49,243 nucleotides of DNA from Rhodocyclaceae bacterium UBA5602 (GTDB lineage: Bacteria; Pseudomonadota; Gammaproteobacteria; Burkholderiales; Rhodocyclaceae). Positions 16,975 through 25,077 of this stretch are shown piece after piece. A program made the translations under genes and the position numbers. Under the pieces are notes generated by a model. It was not told where the DNA came from. It did not search any database and saw only the letters and a list, made by a program, of their open reading frames with translations. Location of the stretch: positions 1 to 49,243 of the forward strand of contig DILC01000040.1 of assembly GCA_002424865.1 (NCBI GenBank), written 5' to 3'. Numbering within the stretch: the stretch's first letter is position 1; each line of letters begins with the position of its first letter.

Positions 16975-17535
16975 CTAAACTAATCCTGAAAAGCGCAGCA
17001 AGTGCGCCAAGTCTTTAAGTATGCCTTTCGGGCTTTTTTGATCGTCGTACCGCAGTACCAAATTACCCTTAGGGTCTATCAAGTAAATGTAAGCCCCCGG
17101 ATCTTTGCCTAGCATTAAGTCCGGCAAATCTTTTGCACTGCCCACGCGGGTCAGATAAAGGCCAGTGTGTTGCTTCAAAAGTTGTGGATCTATCTTTCCT
17201 TCCCCTGTGATAACCCACACCCTCTCTACATGCGCCATGCCCTCGTTTTGAGCGATACGTATTTGGCGCATCAGGTACAACTTTTTTTGACATCGGACAT
17301 CACACTCAGCAGGTTGCACAGTTAAAAAAATCCATTTTTTTGCCACCGCTTGTGCAACACTTAGGGTGCCGCCCTCCACCTTCAGTCCCCCCAGGCCCGC
17401 CGATTTGAGCGCTAGCAATTCACCGTGATTAGTATGGGACTCGGGCTTCCATAAGGCGAACAAGACATAGGAAGCGACAACCGGCAGGGTTGCAATGAGG
17501 AAGAATAGGATGAGTGTTCGCTGTGACTTGGTCAT
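16975..17535 (-). CDS. membrane-anchored CxxxC protein of the cox cluster
   Basis: A 186-residue protein with one N-terminal TM helix (about residues 7-28) and a periplasmic domain. The domain resembles a shortened thioredoxin/SCO fold: a hydrophobic strand (KKWIFLTVQ), then a CDVRC pair (Cys78, Cys82) in the place of SCO's copper motif, and a late AYIYLIDPKGNLVLRY segment like SCO's YIYD region. Proteins at this position are usually annotated as hypothetical. A copper or disulfide role in CuA assembly is inferred from the motif and neighbours. It lies between SURF1 and ctaB. Confidence 0.88.
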   Translation of the reverse strand: MTKSQRTLILFFLIATLPVVASYVLFALWKPESHTNHGELLALKSAGLGGLKVEGGTLSVAQAVAKKWIFLTVQPAECDVRCQKKLYLMRQIRIAQNEGMAHVERVWVITGEGKIDPQLLKQHTGLYLTRVGSAKDLPDLMLGKDPGAYIYLIDPKGNLVLRYDDQKSPKGILKDLAHLLRFSGLV

Positions 17536-17556
17536 TTTGATTTTCGAGTATCCATC

Positions 17557-18279
17557 TTAAGCAACCCTAATTTCTCGGGTGTTCTGTCTTTTACGGCGCA
17601 GCAGGTAATAAGCCCAGATAGAAAACGTAGTGAGCGCCATTGAAAACCATTGTATGGCGTAGCCACGGTTCCGATCTGCACCACTTCCTGCCTTGGGCCA
17701 GTCTCGCACGAGCCCATCAGGCACATTGTTGGTCTGATAAAGAATAACGGGCTGAACCCTCAAGCCAGACCATGCCGCATAAGCACCAGGTTCTAACTCA
17801 CTCCAGACCGCCCCTTCACGCGCCGCTTTTCCCATATATGCAACACGAGGTGTGCGCTGATGAATGATTCCTTCAACTGTTTGCAAGTCATGCCCAGTCT
17901 TGAATGCAGGCAGAACCTTCCGGCTATCCGTCGCATGAATCCAGCCACGATTGACAATAATATAACTATTTGTGCCAGTGATGCGCAGGGGCATGAGCAC
18001 CTCATATCCAGCCTGCCCCTGGTAAATTCGGTTATCCAGCCAAATCATCTTTTCACTGATCCAGTGCCCGCTGGCTTGAGCGGGATAATCAAGCACTTGT
18101 GCAGCATTAACAAGTTCAGGGCCTAATGCAATAGGTTGCGCAAAATGAAGCTTATTGCGACGAACTGCCTGTGCTTCTCGTTCATGTGCTCTATCTAGCT
18201 GCCAAAATCCCAATTTTGATGTCAGCAAGACAACGGCCAGGGCAACAAAAGTCGGTATTAACTTTTTCAATTCGATCAA
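17557..18279 (-). CDS. SURF1-family cytochrome oxidase biogenesis protein
   Basis: Inner-membrane assembly factor for heme-copper oxidases, associated with heme a insertion. The 240-residue protein shows the SURF1 pattern: an N-terminal TM helix followed by SKLGFWQLDRAHER, the central GYEVLMPLRI and IIVNRGWIH blocks, and a C-terminal NRGYAIQWFSMALTTFSIWAYYLLRRK helix. It starts 108 bp from the divergent DUF2909 gene, so the intervening segment probably holds the promoter for the SURF1-CxxxC-ctaB-SCO transcript. Confidence 0.93.
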   Translation of the reverse strand: MIELKKLIPTFVALAVVLLTSKLGFWQLDRAHEREAQAVRRNKLHFAQPIALGPELVNAAQVLDYPAQASGHWISEKMIWLDNRIYQGQAGYEVLMPLRITGTNSYIIVNRGWIHATDSRKVLPAFKTGHDLQTVEGIIHQRTPRVAYMGKAAREGAVWSELEPGAYAAWSGLRVQPVILYQTNNVPDGLVRDWPKAGSGADRNRGYAIQWFSMALTTFSIWAYYLLRRKRQNTREIRVA

Positions 18280-18387
18280 GAGTCCGATTTCTTTGCACTC
18301 ACATTAACTGATAGATCCCTTGTCATTTCAACTAAACTATCCGCATAATCCCTTGGGAAAATAGCGGGAAATAGTTTGGGTACCCTG

Positions 18388-18576
18388 ATGAAAATTGCAA
18401 TTATTTCGATGCTTCTCGCAATCTTCGCGAGCTTGTTTTCTGCCTTGTTTTTCTTATTCCAGGATAAGGAAGGCTCGACACGAATCATAAAAGCACTCAC
18501 TTACCGCATCACACTTTCAATTGTGCTTTTTTTAGCGCTCATTGCCGCCCATTATTTTCAATTAATCAAAAAATAA
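18388..18576 (+). CDS. DUF2909 small twin-transmembrane protein
   Basis: A 62-residue protein with two predicted TM helices (about residues 3-24 and 40-58) joined by a short charged loop (FQDKEGSTRIIKALTYR), the DUF2909 layout. It is on the plus strand, opposite to all other cox genes in this cluster, between coxC and SURF1, a position conserved in betaproteobacteria. ATG at 18388 is chosen because homologues start at the MKxxI helix; an in-frame ATG lies at 18376. Function unknown; a role in oxidase assembly is inferred from location only. Confidence 0.8.
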   Translation: MKIAIISMLLAIFASLFSALFFLFQDKEGSTRIIKALTYRITLSIVLFLALIAAHYFQLIKK

Positions 18577-18618
18577 AATCGAATGGATCCTGCCCAGCTG
18601 TCGTTTTCCAGCCCATTT

Positions 18619-18667
18619 GCACTTAAAAAATTGGCGCTCAAAATGATGGGCGCTATTTTTTAAGTGC
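18619..18667. terminator. bidirectional terminator between DUF2909 gene and coxC
   Basis: A 13-bp stem, GCACTTAAAAAAT (18619-18631) and ATTTTTTAAGTGC (18655-18667), with an inner GCGC/GCGC pair. The A/T-rich arms give a T-run on each strand, fitting termination of both convergent genes. Confidence 0.8.
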
Positions 18668-18676
18668 GCATAAAAC

Positions 18677-19531
18677 TTAAAGCCAATACACGACAACGAA
18701 CAAAAACAGCCAAACCACATCAACAAAGTGCCAGTACCAAGCAACTGCTTCAAATGCAAAATGATGTTTCGGGCTGAAGTCACCTTTAATTGAACGAAAC
18801 AGCATAACAGCCAGCATGATTGCGCCAAGTGTCACGTGAAAACCATGAAAACCAGTCAGCAAATAAAAGGTGCTGCCATAGCCGCCTGTCGATAGTTTCA
18901 AGTTCATTTCAGAATAAGCATGTGAATACTCTTCTACCTGAAACGTCAAGAAAATTGCACCTAATACAATGGTCAAAAACAGACCAATAATTAGTTGCTT
19001 GCGCTGCTCTTTCATCAACCCCCAATGCGCCCAAGTTAGTGTCGCACCAGAAGCCAGTAGCAGCAGGGTATTAACAGCAGGCAACCCCCAGGGCAACATG
19101 GCGTCCCAGTGTTCCTTAAAGGCTGGGCCTGCCGTCGGCCAAACAGCTTTGAATCCCGGCCAAATCATGGCATTTTCAAGGCTGGACAAATCCGGAACGG
19201 AAATTGTTCGAATATAGAAAAGCGCACCGAAGAAAGCTGCGAAAAACATGACTTCTGAAAAAATAAACCACCCCATACCCCAGCGAAAAGAAACATCCAC
19301 TCGTTTGTTGTATGCACCAGCCCGCGACTCGCCAATTACTTTGGCAAACCAGCCATGCATCATATAAAGCAAAACAACTACCCCGGCAAGCAGGGTTGGC
19401 ATTCCCATGCCAATTTTATTCATCGCCATCACAGAACCGGCAGCCATCAACAACAGTGCAAATGACGCCACCAGAGGCCATGCTGAGGGGCCAGGAACGT
19501 AGTAGTAAGTTTCTTCTTTTTGTGCGGCCAT
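18677..19531 (-). CDS. coxC: cytochrome c oxidase subunit III
   Basis: Membrane subunit III of the aa3-type oxidase. The 284-residue protein has seven hydrophobic segments and characteristic blocks: YYYVPGPSAWPLVAS, FRWGMGWFIFSEVMFFAAFFGALFY, GFHGFHVTLGA and the C-terminal HHFAFEAVAWYWHFVDVVWLFLFVVVYW. It stabilises the subunit I reaction centre and proton uptake. It is 25 bp downstream of the DUF2970 gene, in the conserved order coxB-coxA-ctaG-DUF2970-coxC. Confidence 0.97.
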   Translation of the reverse strand: MAAQKEETYYYVPGPSAWPLVASFALLLMAAGSVMAMNKIGMGMPTLLAGVVVLLYMMHGWFAKVIGESRAGAYNKRVDVSFRWGMGWFIFSEVMFFAAFFGALFYIRTISVPDLSSLENAMIWPGFKAVWPTAGPAFKEHWDAMLPWGLPAVNTLLLLASGATLTWAHWGLMKEQRKQLIIGLFLTIVLGAIFLTFQVEEYSHAYSEMNLKLSTGGYGSTFYLLTGFHGFHVTLGAIMLAVMLFRSIKGDFSPKHHFAFEAVAWYWHFVDVVWLFLFVVVYWL

Positions 19532-19556
19532 ATCGATCTCCCTTTAAATCTTGAAC

Positions 19557-19793
19557 TTAGGCTGATGTTCCGATGGATGCCAAAATTACTTTGACGAGCA
19601 CCAAAACACCGACTACAAAAATAATTCCTCCGACGATGCCAGCAATAATCGCCTGTGACACAGAAATACTTGCGGCATCTGACGCATAGTCTTTTTTACG
19701 CCGAATCCCTAAAAAAGACCAAAAAACAGCTGCCGCCAAGGTCAGTAAGCTTGCTTTTTGGGTGCCACCGGCATTCTCATCACCAGGCTTCAT
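19557..19793 (-). CDS. DUF2970 family membrane protein
   Basis: A 78-residue protein with two hydrophobic segments (LLTLAAAVFWSFLGI, then AIIAGIVGGIIFVVGVLVLVKVIL) around the motif GIRRKKDYASD typical of DUF2970. It is always met between ctaG and coxC in betaproteobacteria; function is unknown. Its ATG overlaps the ctaG stop by four bases. Confidence 0.9.
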   Translation of the reverse strand: MKPGDENAGGTQKASLLTLAAAVFWSFLGIRRKKDYASDAASISVSQAIIAGIVGGIIFVVGVLVLVKVILASIGTSA

Positions 19794-20389
19794 ACACCCC
19801 CCTTCACAGGCTCCGCGGCACCTTGTCCTGAAGCAGACCGTTGATTCCCCTCAACCTCAAAAAAAGTATACGAAAGTGTAATGCTGGTTATTTCTTTTGG
19901 AAGTTCAGCATCCACGACAAACACAACTGGCATATCACGCTTTTCGCCCGCCGCTAATGTCTGCTTATTAAAGCAAAAGCACTCAAGCTTGCGAAAATGC
20001 TCGCCAGCCAATGGCGGACCGTAACTTGGAATCGCTTGCCCTGTCACCGCTACGTCCCGGTTATTCACCACTTCAAAAGTGACTTGTATAAGCTCACCAG
20101 GGTGAACGTTGACATGGCTTACCAAGGGCTTGAATTTCCAGGGCATATTATGCACATTGGTATCAAACTCTATTGATATTTGCCGTGTTTTATCTATCTG
20201 CGTATTCACAGGCAAGTCGGTTACACCTGTTTGATTTATTCCTAACACGGTGCACATGACGGGATAGAGCGGAACCAAAGCGTATCCAAAACCAAACATG
20301 GCCACTGCGAAAGCGCCCAATTTAAGCAAAGTGCTTTGGTTACGCTTAACAACTACTGGCGCAACCGGCTCATCTGGGTGCATCGTCAT
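19790..20389 (-). CDS. ctaG: cytochrome c oxidase assembly protein CtaG/Cox11
   Basis: Copper chaperone that builds the CuB site of subunit I. The 199-residue protein has one TM helix near residues 22-45 and the copper-binding CFCF motif (Cys137, Cys139), plus a conserved membrane-proximal Cys46 (YPVMCTVLG). Its start overlaps the stop of a 37-residue upstream gene (ATGA), and its stop overlaps the DUF2970 start. Confidence 0.96.
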   Translation of the reverse strand: MTMHPDEPVAPVVVKRNQSTLLKLGAFAVAMFGFGYALVPLYPVMCTVLGINQTGVTDLPVNTQIDKTRQISIEFDTNVHNMPWKFKPLVSHVNVHPGELIQVTFEVVNNRDVAVTGQAIPSYGPPLAGEHFRKLECFCFNKQTLAAGEKRDMPVVFVVDAELPKEITSITLSYTFFEVEGNQRSASGQGAAEPVKGGV

Positions 20390-20499
20390 TTGCTTGCATA
20401 CCAGGTGAGCGCGATATAGCCAAAAAAAACGACTGCAGCAAACAATGCAAGTACTGCTGCAGTCACTCTTTTTTTGATTTTTAAATCAGCAGAAGCCAT
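20386..20499 (-). CDS. 37-residue cytochrome oxidase small assembly protein
   Basis: A very short gene between coxA and ctaG, read directly from the minus strand: ATG at 20499, TGA at 20386-20388 overlapping the ctaG ATG. The product starts MASADLKIKKRVT, has one TM helix (AAVLALFAAVVFFGYIALTW) and ends YASK. Betaproteobacterial cox operons carry such a gene here, usually annotated as a small assembly protein. A positively charged N-terminus predicts Nin-Cout topology. It is short enough to be missed by gene callers. Confidence 0.82.
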   Translation of the reverse strand: MASADLKIKKRVTAAVLALFAAVVFFGYIALTWYASK

Positions 20500-20554
20500 A
20501 TTTTCTTTTCGGGATAAACCGCAATGTATCTTTGAAGGCTACCAGCCACTCAAA

Positions 20555-22150
20555 TTATTTAACAACGGGCTGGACTTCCCAGGTATGGTGTGGCGCAGGC
20601 GAAGGCACATCCCACTCCAATCCCTCCGCACCGTCCCACGGCTTGGCTGGCGCCTTCTCCCCCCCCCTGATACAGACGATTACGTTGTAGAGAAACAGCA
20701 ATTGAGACAAGCCGAAGCCAAAAGCGCCCAGTGTGGAAATCTTGTTGAAGTCCGCAAACTGCAAGGCATAGTCAGGAATACGACGTGGCATACCCGCCAG
20801 GCCAAGGAAGTGCTGAACAAAGAAAGTCATGTTAAAGAACACAAATGAACACCAGAAATGAACCTTGCCCATGGTTTCGTTATACATATGCCCAGTCCAT
20901 TTGGGCAACCAGTAGTAGGCTCCTGCAAATGCAGAGAAAAGAGCACCGGCCACCATGGTGTAATGGAAATGTGCAACAACGTAATAGGTATCCTGCATTT
21001 GGACGTCAACTGCAGCCATAGCAAGCACAAGTCCCGAAAAACCGCCAATGGTGAAGAGGAAAATAAAACCGATCGCAAACAGCATGGGGGTTTCAAACGT
21101 CAGAGAACCACCCCACATCGTTGCCGTCCAGTTAAAAATCTTCACCCCAGTCGGCACTGCAATGAACATGGTTGCGTACATGAAATAAAGCTGTGCCGTC
21201 AGTGGAAGACCTGTCGTATACATGTGATGAGCCCACACTGTAAATGACAGAACACCAATCGCGGCTACCGCATAAACCATTGATGCATAACCGAATAAAG
21301 GCTTGCGAGAGAAGGTTGAAATCACTTGGGAAATAATGCCAAAACCCGGAATGATGACGATATAGACCTCAGGATGACCAAAAAACCAGAAAATGTGCTG
21401 AAACAAAACAGGATCACCACCACCTGCTGCATTAAAGAAACTTGTGCCAAAGTGACGATCTGTTAACGTCATCGTTACAGCGCCAGCCAAAATGGGCATA
21501 ACCGCAATGACCAGAAATGCAGTCACCAGCCAAGTCCAGCAAAATAAAGGCATTTTCATGAGCGTCATGCCAGGAGCACGCAAGTTCATGATGGTAGTCG
21601 CAATATTAATCGACCCCATGATGGAGGAAATGCCCAAAATGTGAATCGCAAAAATTGCCATATCCATACCCATGCCTTGCTGAATGGTCAGCGGCGGGTA
21701 AAGCGTCCACCCAGCCGCTGCGGCGCCGCCAGGAACAAACAAAGAAGTTGTCAGTAACAGGGCAGCAGGCGGTAGCATCCAAAAGCTCAGATTATTCATG
21801 CGGCCAAAGGCCATGTCTGAAGCACCAATTTGCAGTGGCAGCATCCAGTTCGCAAACCCGACAAAAGCCGGCATGATCGCGCCAAAAACCATAATCAGGC
21901 CATGTAGCGTCGTCATCTGATTAAAGAATTCAGGTTGCACAATCTGCAAGCCTGGCTGAAAAAGCTCAGACCGAATGGTCAGCGCCATACAGCCACCGAC
22001 CAAAAACATGGCAAAACTAAACCACAGGTACATCGAACCAATATCCTTATGATTGGTTGTCGTAATCCACCGCATGATGCCGCCAGGCTCATGCCCATGG
22101 TCGTCATGGGCAGAAAAATTCCCGTGTGCCGTTGTAGTTGCTGTATTCAT
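20555..22150 (-). CDS. coxA: cytochrome c oxidase subunit I
   Basis: Catalytic subunit with low-spin heme a and the heme a3-CuB centre. About 531 residues and twelve TM helices. Visible signatures are the HDDHGHEPGGIMRWITTTNHKDIG N-terminus, the CuB region WFFGHPEVYIVIIPGFG with the cross-linked His-Tyr pair, and VAHFHYTMVAGALF with the heme ligands. The ATG at 22150 has the Shine-Dalgarno GGAGAG; the frame is open further upstream but not conserved. It lies 64 bp downstream of coxB. Confidence 0.97.
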   Translation of the reverse strand: MNTATTTAHGNFSAHDDHGHEPGGIMRWITTTNHKDIGSMYLWFSFAMFLVGGCMALTIRSELFQPGLQIVQPEFFNQMTTLHGLIMVFGAIMPAFVGFANWMLPLQIGASDMAFGRMNNLSFWMLPPAALLLTTSLFVPGGAAAAGWTLYPPLTIQQGMGMDMAIFAIHILGISSIMGSINIATTIMNLRAPGMTLMKMPLFCWTWLVTAFLVIAVMPILAGAVTMTLTDRHFGTSFFNAAGGGDPVLFQHIFWFFGHPEVYIVIIPGFGIISQVISTFSRKPLFGYASMVYAVAAIGVLSFTVWAHHMYTTGLPLTAQLYFMYATMFIAVPTGVKIFNWTATMWGGSLTFETPMLFAIGFIFLFTIGGFSGLVLAMAAVDVQMQDTYYVVAHFHYTMVAGALFSAFAGAYYWLPKWTGHMYNETMGKVHFWCSFVFFNMTFFVQHFLGLAGMPRRIPDYALQFADFNKISTLGAFGFGLSQLLFLYNVIVCIRGGEKAPAKPWDGAEGLEWDVPSPAPHHTWEVQPVVK

Positions 22151-22214
22151 GTTGCTCTCCTGATCTTTCCTAATTAAGCATGAAGCTATCAATAGTTAGC
22201 TGCAAAGCAGACAA

Positions 22215-23357
22215 TCACTTGGCGTGGGACTTAATTTCTGCGGGCTGAACAATATCCCCCATTTTGTTACCCCACGCATTTCGCTCATAAGTAATAACAG
22301 AGGCAATTTCGGCATCCGAGAGCTGTTTGCCAAATGCGGCCATGGCAGTTCCCGGCTTGCCATTGACAACCAGGCCAATATGCCCCTCTTTCGGACCCGT
22401 AGCGATCTTAGACCCATCCAAAGCAGGAAACGCTGGCGGCAAACCCTTACCGGTGGGCTGATGGCAAGCCGCGCAGTTCTGCAAGTAAACAGCCTCGCCA
22501 CGCGCCATCAACTCTGGCAACGTCCATACCTTTGCTGGATCATCCGCAGCAGCAGCCATCTTGGCTTTCTGCTCTGCCACCCACGCCGAATACTTCTCTT
22601 GCGATACCACATCCACAACGATAGGCATAAACCCGTGATCCTTGCCGCACAATTCAGCGCATTGACCACGGAAAGTACCCTCACGCTCAGCGCGGAACGA
22701 AGTATCGCGAATAAAACCCGGCACAGCATCCTGCTTTACTGCGAAAGCTGGCACGAACCAAGAGTGGATGACATCCTCTGCCGTAGTCAGAATACGTACT
22801 TTTTTACCAACCGGAACCACCAAATGATTATCCACCTCGAGCAAATAATGCTCACCTTTGGGCACGTTGCCATCAATCTGCTCGCGTGGCGTAGACAAGA
22901 CACTCTTGAACTTGATACCCTCACCCTCGCCCTTGATGTAGTCATACCCCCACTTCCACTGATAACCCGTCGCTTTAATGGTGATATCAGCACCCGTCGC
23001 ATCACGCATGGACACCAGCGCCTTGGTCACCGGCCAAACCATCACGAGCAAAATAATCGTCGGGATAACGGTCCACAGAATTTCCACTGTCGTATTTTCA
23101 TGAAATGCAGCAGACTCGCGCCCTGGCGCCTTGCGGTGTTTGACAATGGAATAAAACATCACCCCAAAAACACCTACAAAAATAACGCCACAGATGTACA
23201 TCATCATCATGTGCAAGTCATATACAGTATGCGCAAGCTTCGTCGCGGGTTCCTGGAAATTAACCTGGTAAGCCGCATTCGCAGAGTAGGCTAGCAAACC
23301 CAAAACCAATCCAGCGAAAAGACGTGACACCCCCAACTTTTGCGTTGATCCGCTCAT
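22215..23357 (-). CDS. coxB: cytochrome c oxidase subunit II with fused cytochrome c domain
   Basis: Electron-entry subunit. The 380-residue protein has a signal/TM start (LFAGLVLGLLAYSANA), two TM helices, and the cupredoxin CuA domain with VIHSWFVPAFAVKQDAVPG and GQCAELCGKDHGFMP. A C-terminal class I cytochrome c domain carries CAACH near residue 294 and an axial Met in GTAMAAFGKQ. This caa3-type fusion is usual in betaproteobacteria. It is first gene of the operon; a palindromic FNR-like site lies 116 bp upstream of its start. Confidence 0.97.
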   Translation of the reverse strand: MSGSTQKLGVSRLFAGLVLGLLAYSANAAYQVNFQEPATKLAHTVYDLHMMMMYICGVIFVGVFGVMFYSIVKHRKAPGRESAAFHENTTVEILWTVIPTIILLVMVWPVTKALVSMRDATGADITIKATGYQWKWGYDYIKGEGEGIKFKSVLSTPREQIDGNVPKGEHYLLEVDNHLVVPVGKKVRILTTAEDVIHSWFVPAFAVKQDAVPGFIRDTSFRAEREGTFRGQCAELCGKDHGFMPIVVDVVSQEKYSAWVAEQKAKMAAAADDPAKVWTLPELMARGEAVYLQNCAACHQPTGKGLPPAFPALDGSKIATGPKEGHIGLVVNGKPGTAMAAFGKQLSDAEIASVITYERNAWGNKMGDIVQPAEIKSHAK

Positions 23358-23472
23358 CTTTAAACCTCTTTTTTTATATCAAGAATCAAGAACAAAACTT
23401 ATTCCCCATTTGGGCAGAGCTGCCCGCTGACCTTACAGCCAAACCCCACAACTTCATAAACATGAAGCTGAT

Positions 23473-23486
23473 TTGACATAGATCAA
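23473..23486. promoter_or_regulatory. FNR/ANR-like box upstream of coxB
   Basis: On the plus strand the site reads TTGAC ATAG ATCAA, matching the FNR/ANR/DNR consensus TTGAT-N4-ATCAA at nine of ten positions. It sits in the 269-bp gap between coxB (start 23357) and the mpl stop (23627), the only promoter region of the cox operon. Oxygen-dependent control is inferred; position relative to the transcription start is unknown. Confidence 0.6.
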
Positions 23487-23626
23487 TCTAAAAATTTGAC
23501 GCCAGTCTATCATGTCGACCATGATTTGCCAGGTGTAACCTCAGTGCAGAATCGAGATGGCCGTAAAACAAGTCCCGCAAGAATCTTTGTCACTGGCCTC
23601 TGTCGCTGACTCCCGCCACCGCCCGA

Positions 23627-24994
23627 TTAGCTACCCAACGCGAGCGCCTGCAACAGAAGCTCGTGCACCCCCGCGAAGCCTCCATTGCTCATCACCAGGA
23701 TGTAATCCCCCGCGCGCGCATGCATTGAAATTGACTCAACCAACATATTGATGTCATCAAAGCAAGTCGCCTTAGCCCCTAGCGGCGCAAGGGCAGCAGA
23801 AACATTCCAACCCAGATGATGGGTATAACAAATAACTTGATCTGCCAGTTCGAGGCTTGACGCCAGCCGATCAGACATCGTTCCGAGTTTCATCGTATTA
23901 GAGCGCGGCTCTAGTACAGCAAAAATACGCGCATCACCCACCTGTTGCCGCAAGCCCTCCAAGGTTGCGCGGATAGCCGTGGGATGATGGGCAAAATCAT
24001 CAATCACCGTCACGCCCTTGACCTCCCCCCGCACCTCCAGTCGGCGCTTAACCCCGACAAAACACGCCAGCGCCTGAATGCCCACAGCCACCGGCACGCC
24101 AACATGCCTCGCTGCGGCAAGTGCCGCCACGGCATTTGCGCGATTATGCTCCCCCGGCAAGGCAAATGCTGGCACTCGCCCCACAGCCCTGCCTGACAAA
24201 CCAAGCTCAAAACCACCCTTTGCATCCGCCGCCATGGCGCTGGTTGTCCAGCCTTCCCCCGGCCGGCCGTTGAACCACGCCACCTCCGTCCAGCAGCCAC
24301 GTGCAAGAACCCGTCCTAGCGCCGACTCGGCACGATTGGCGATAATCAAGCCATTACTCGGTATCGTTCTGACCAAATGATGAAACTGTGTCTCGATGGC
24401 CGCCAAATCAGGAAAAATATCTGCATGATCAAATTCAAGATTGTTCAGAATGACCGTGCGCGGGCGGTAATGCACAAACTTTGAGCGCTTGTCGCAAAAC
24501 GCCGTATCGTATTCATCCGCCTCAATCACAAAAAAAGGCGAATCAGTCAGCCGTGCGGAGAGCCCGAAATTACCGGGCACGCCACCAATCAGGAAAGAAG
24601 GGTCAAGACCGGCGAACTCTAAAATCCAGGCAAGAATGGAAGTCGTTGTCGTCTTGCCGTGCGTGCCGGCCACACCCAGCACCCAGCGACCGCGCAAAAT
24701 GTTATCCGCCAACCATTGGGGGCCAGACACATAAGGCAAATTACGGTCAAGAACCGCCTCCAATAACGGATTACCCCTGGAAATGGCATTGCCAACGACA
24801 TACAAGTCAGGCGAGAGGCCAATCTGGTCTGCAGAAAAACCCTCTGTCAGATCAATCCCTTGACTTGCCAACTGGGTACTCATTGGGGGATACACATTCG
24901 CATCACACCCCGTCACGCGATGTCCCGCAGCTCTGGCTAACAGCGCAATCCCACCCATAAAAGTGCCGCAAATACCCAAGATGTGAATGTGCAT
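23627..24994 (-). CDS. mpl: murein peptide ligase Mpl
   Basis: Recycling enzyme that ligates the tripeptide L-Ala-gamma-D-Glu-meso-DAP to UDP-MurNAc. About 455 residues of Mur-ligase fold: N-terminal MHIHILGICGTFMGGIALLARAAGH, P-loop GTHGKTTTTSILAW (near residue 110), FVIEADEYDTAFCDKRSKFVHY specific to Mpl rather than MurC, and DDFAHHPTAI. The start at 24994 matches homologues; the frame is open to 25051. It is divergent from an uncharacterised gene with 83 bp between. Confidence 0.95.
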   Translation of the reverse strand: MHIHILGICGTFMGGIALLARAAGHRVTGCDANVYPPMSTQLASQGIDLTEGFSADQIGLSPDLYVVGNAISRGNPLLEAVLDRNLPYVSGPQWLADNILRGRWVLGVAGTHGKTTTTSILAWILEFAGLDPSFLIGGVPGNFGLSARLTDSPFFVIEADEYDTAFCDKRSKFVHYRPRTVILNNLEFDHADIFPDLAAIETQFHHLVRTIPSNGLIIANRAESALGRVLARGCWTEVAWFNGRPGEGWTTSAMAADAKGGFELGLSGRAVGRVPAFALPGEHNRANAVAALAAARHVGVPVAVGIQALACFVGVKRRLEVRGEVKGVTVIDDFAHHPTAIRATLEGLRQQVGDARIFAVLEPRSNTMKLGTMSDRLASSLELADQVICYTHHLGWNVSAALAPLGAKATCFDDINMLVESISMHARAGDYILVMSNGGFAGVHELLLQALALGS

Positions 24995-25077
24995 GCCGCT
25001 GTTCCGTGAAATAATGTCCGCAGATTCTAACCTTAGGCCTGACTCTCTCACTGCACAACCAACCCGGTTGCCTTACT

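Noticed and set aside
24049..24070. AGTCGGCGCT in mpl near 24049 as another motif copy
   Set aside because: The second block is absent and the codons encode the KRRLEV segment conserved in Mpl, so chance plus protein conservation explains it.
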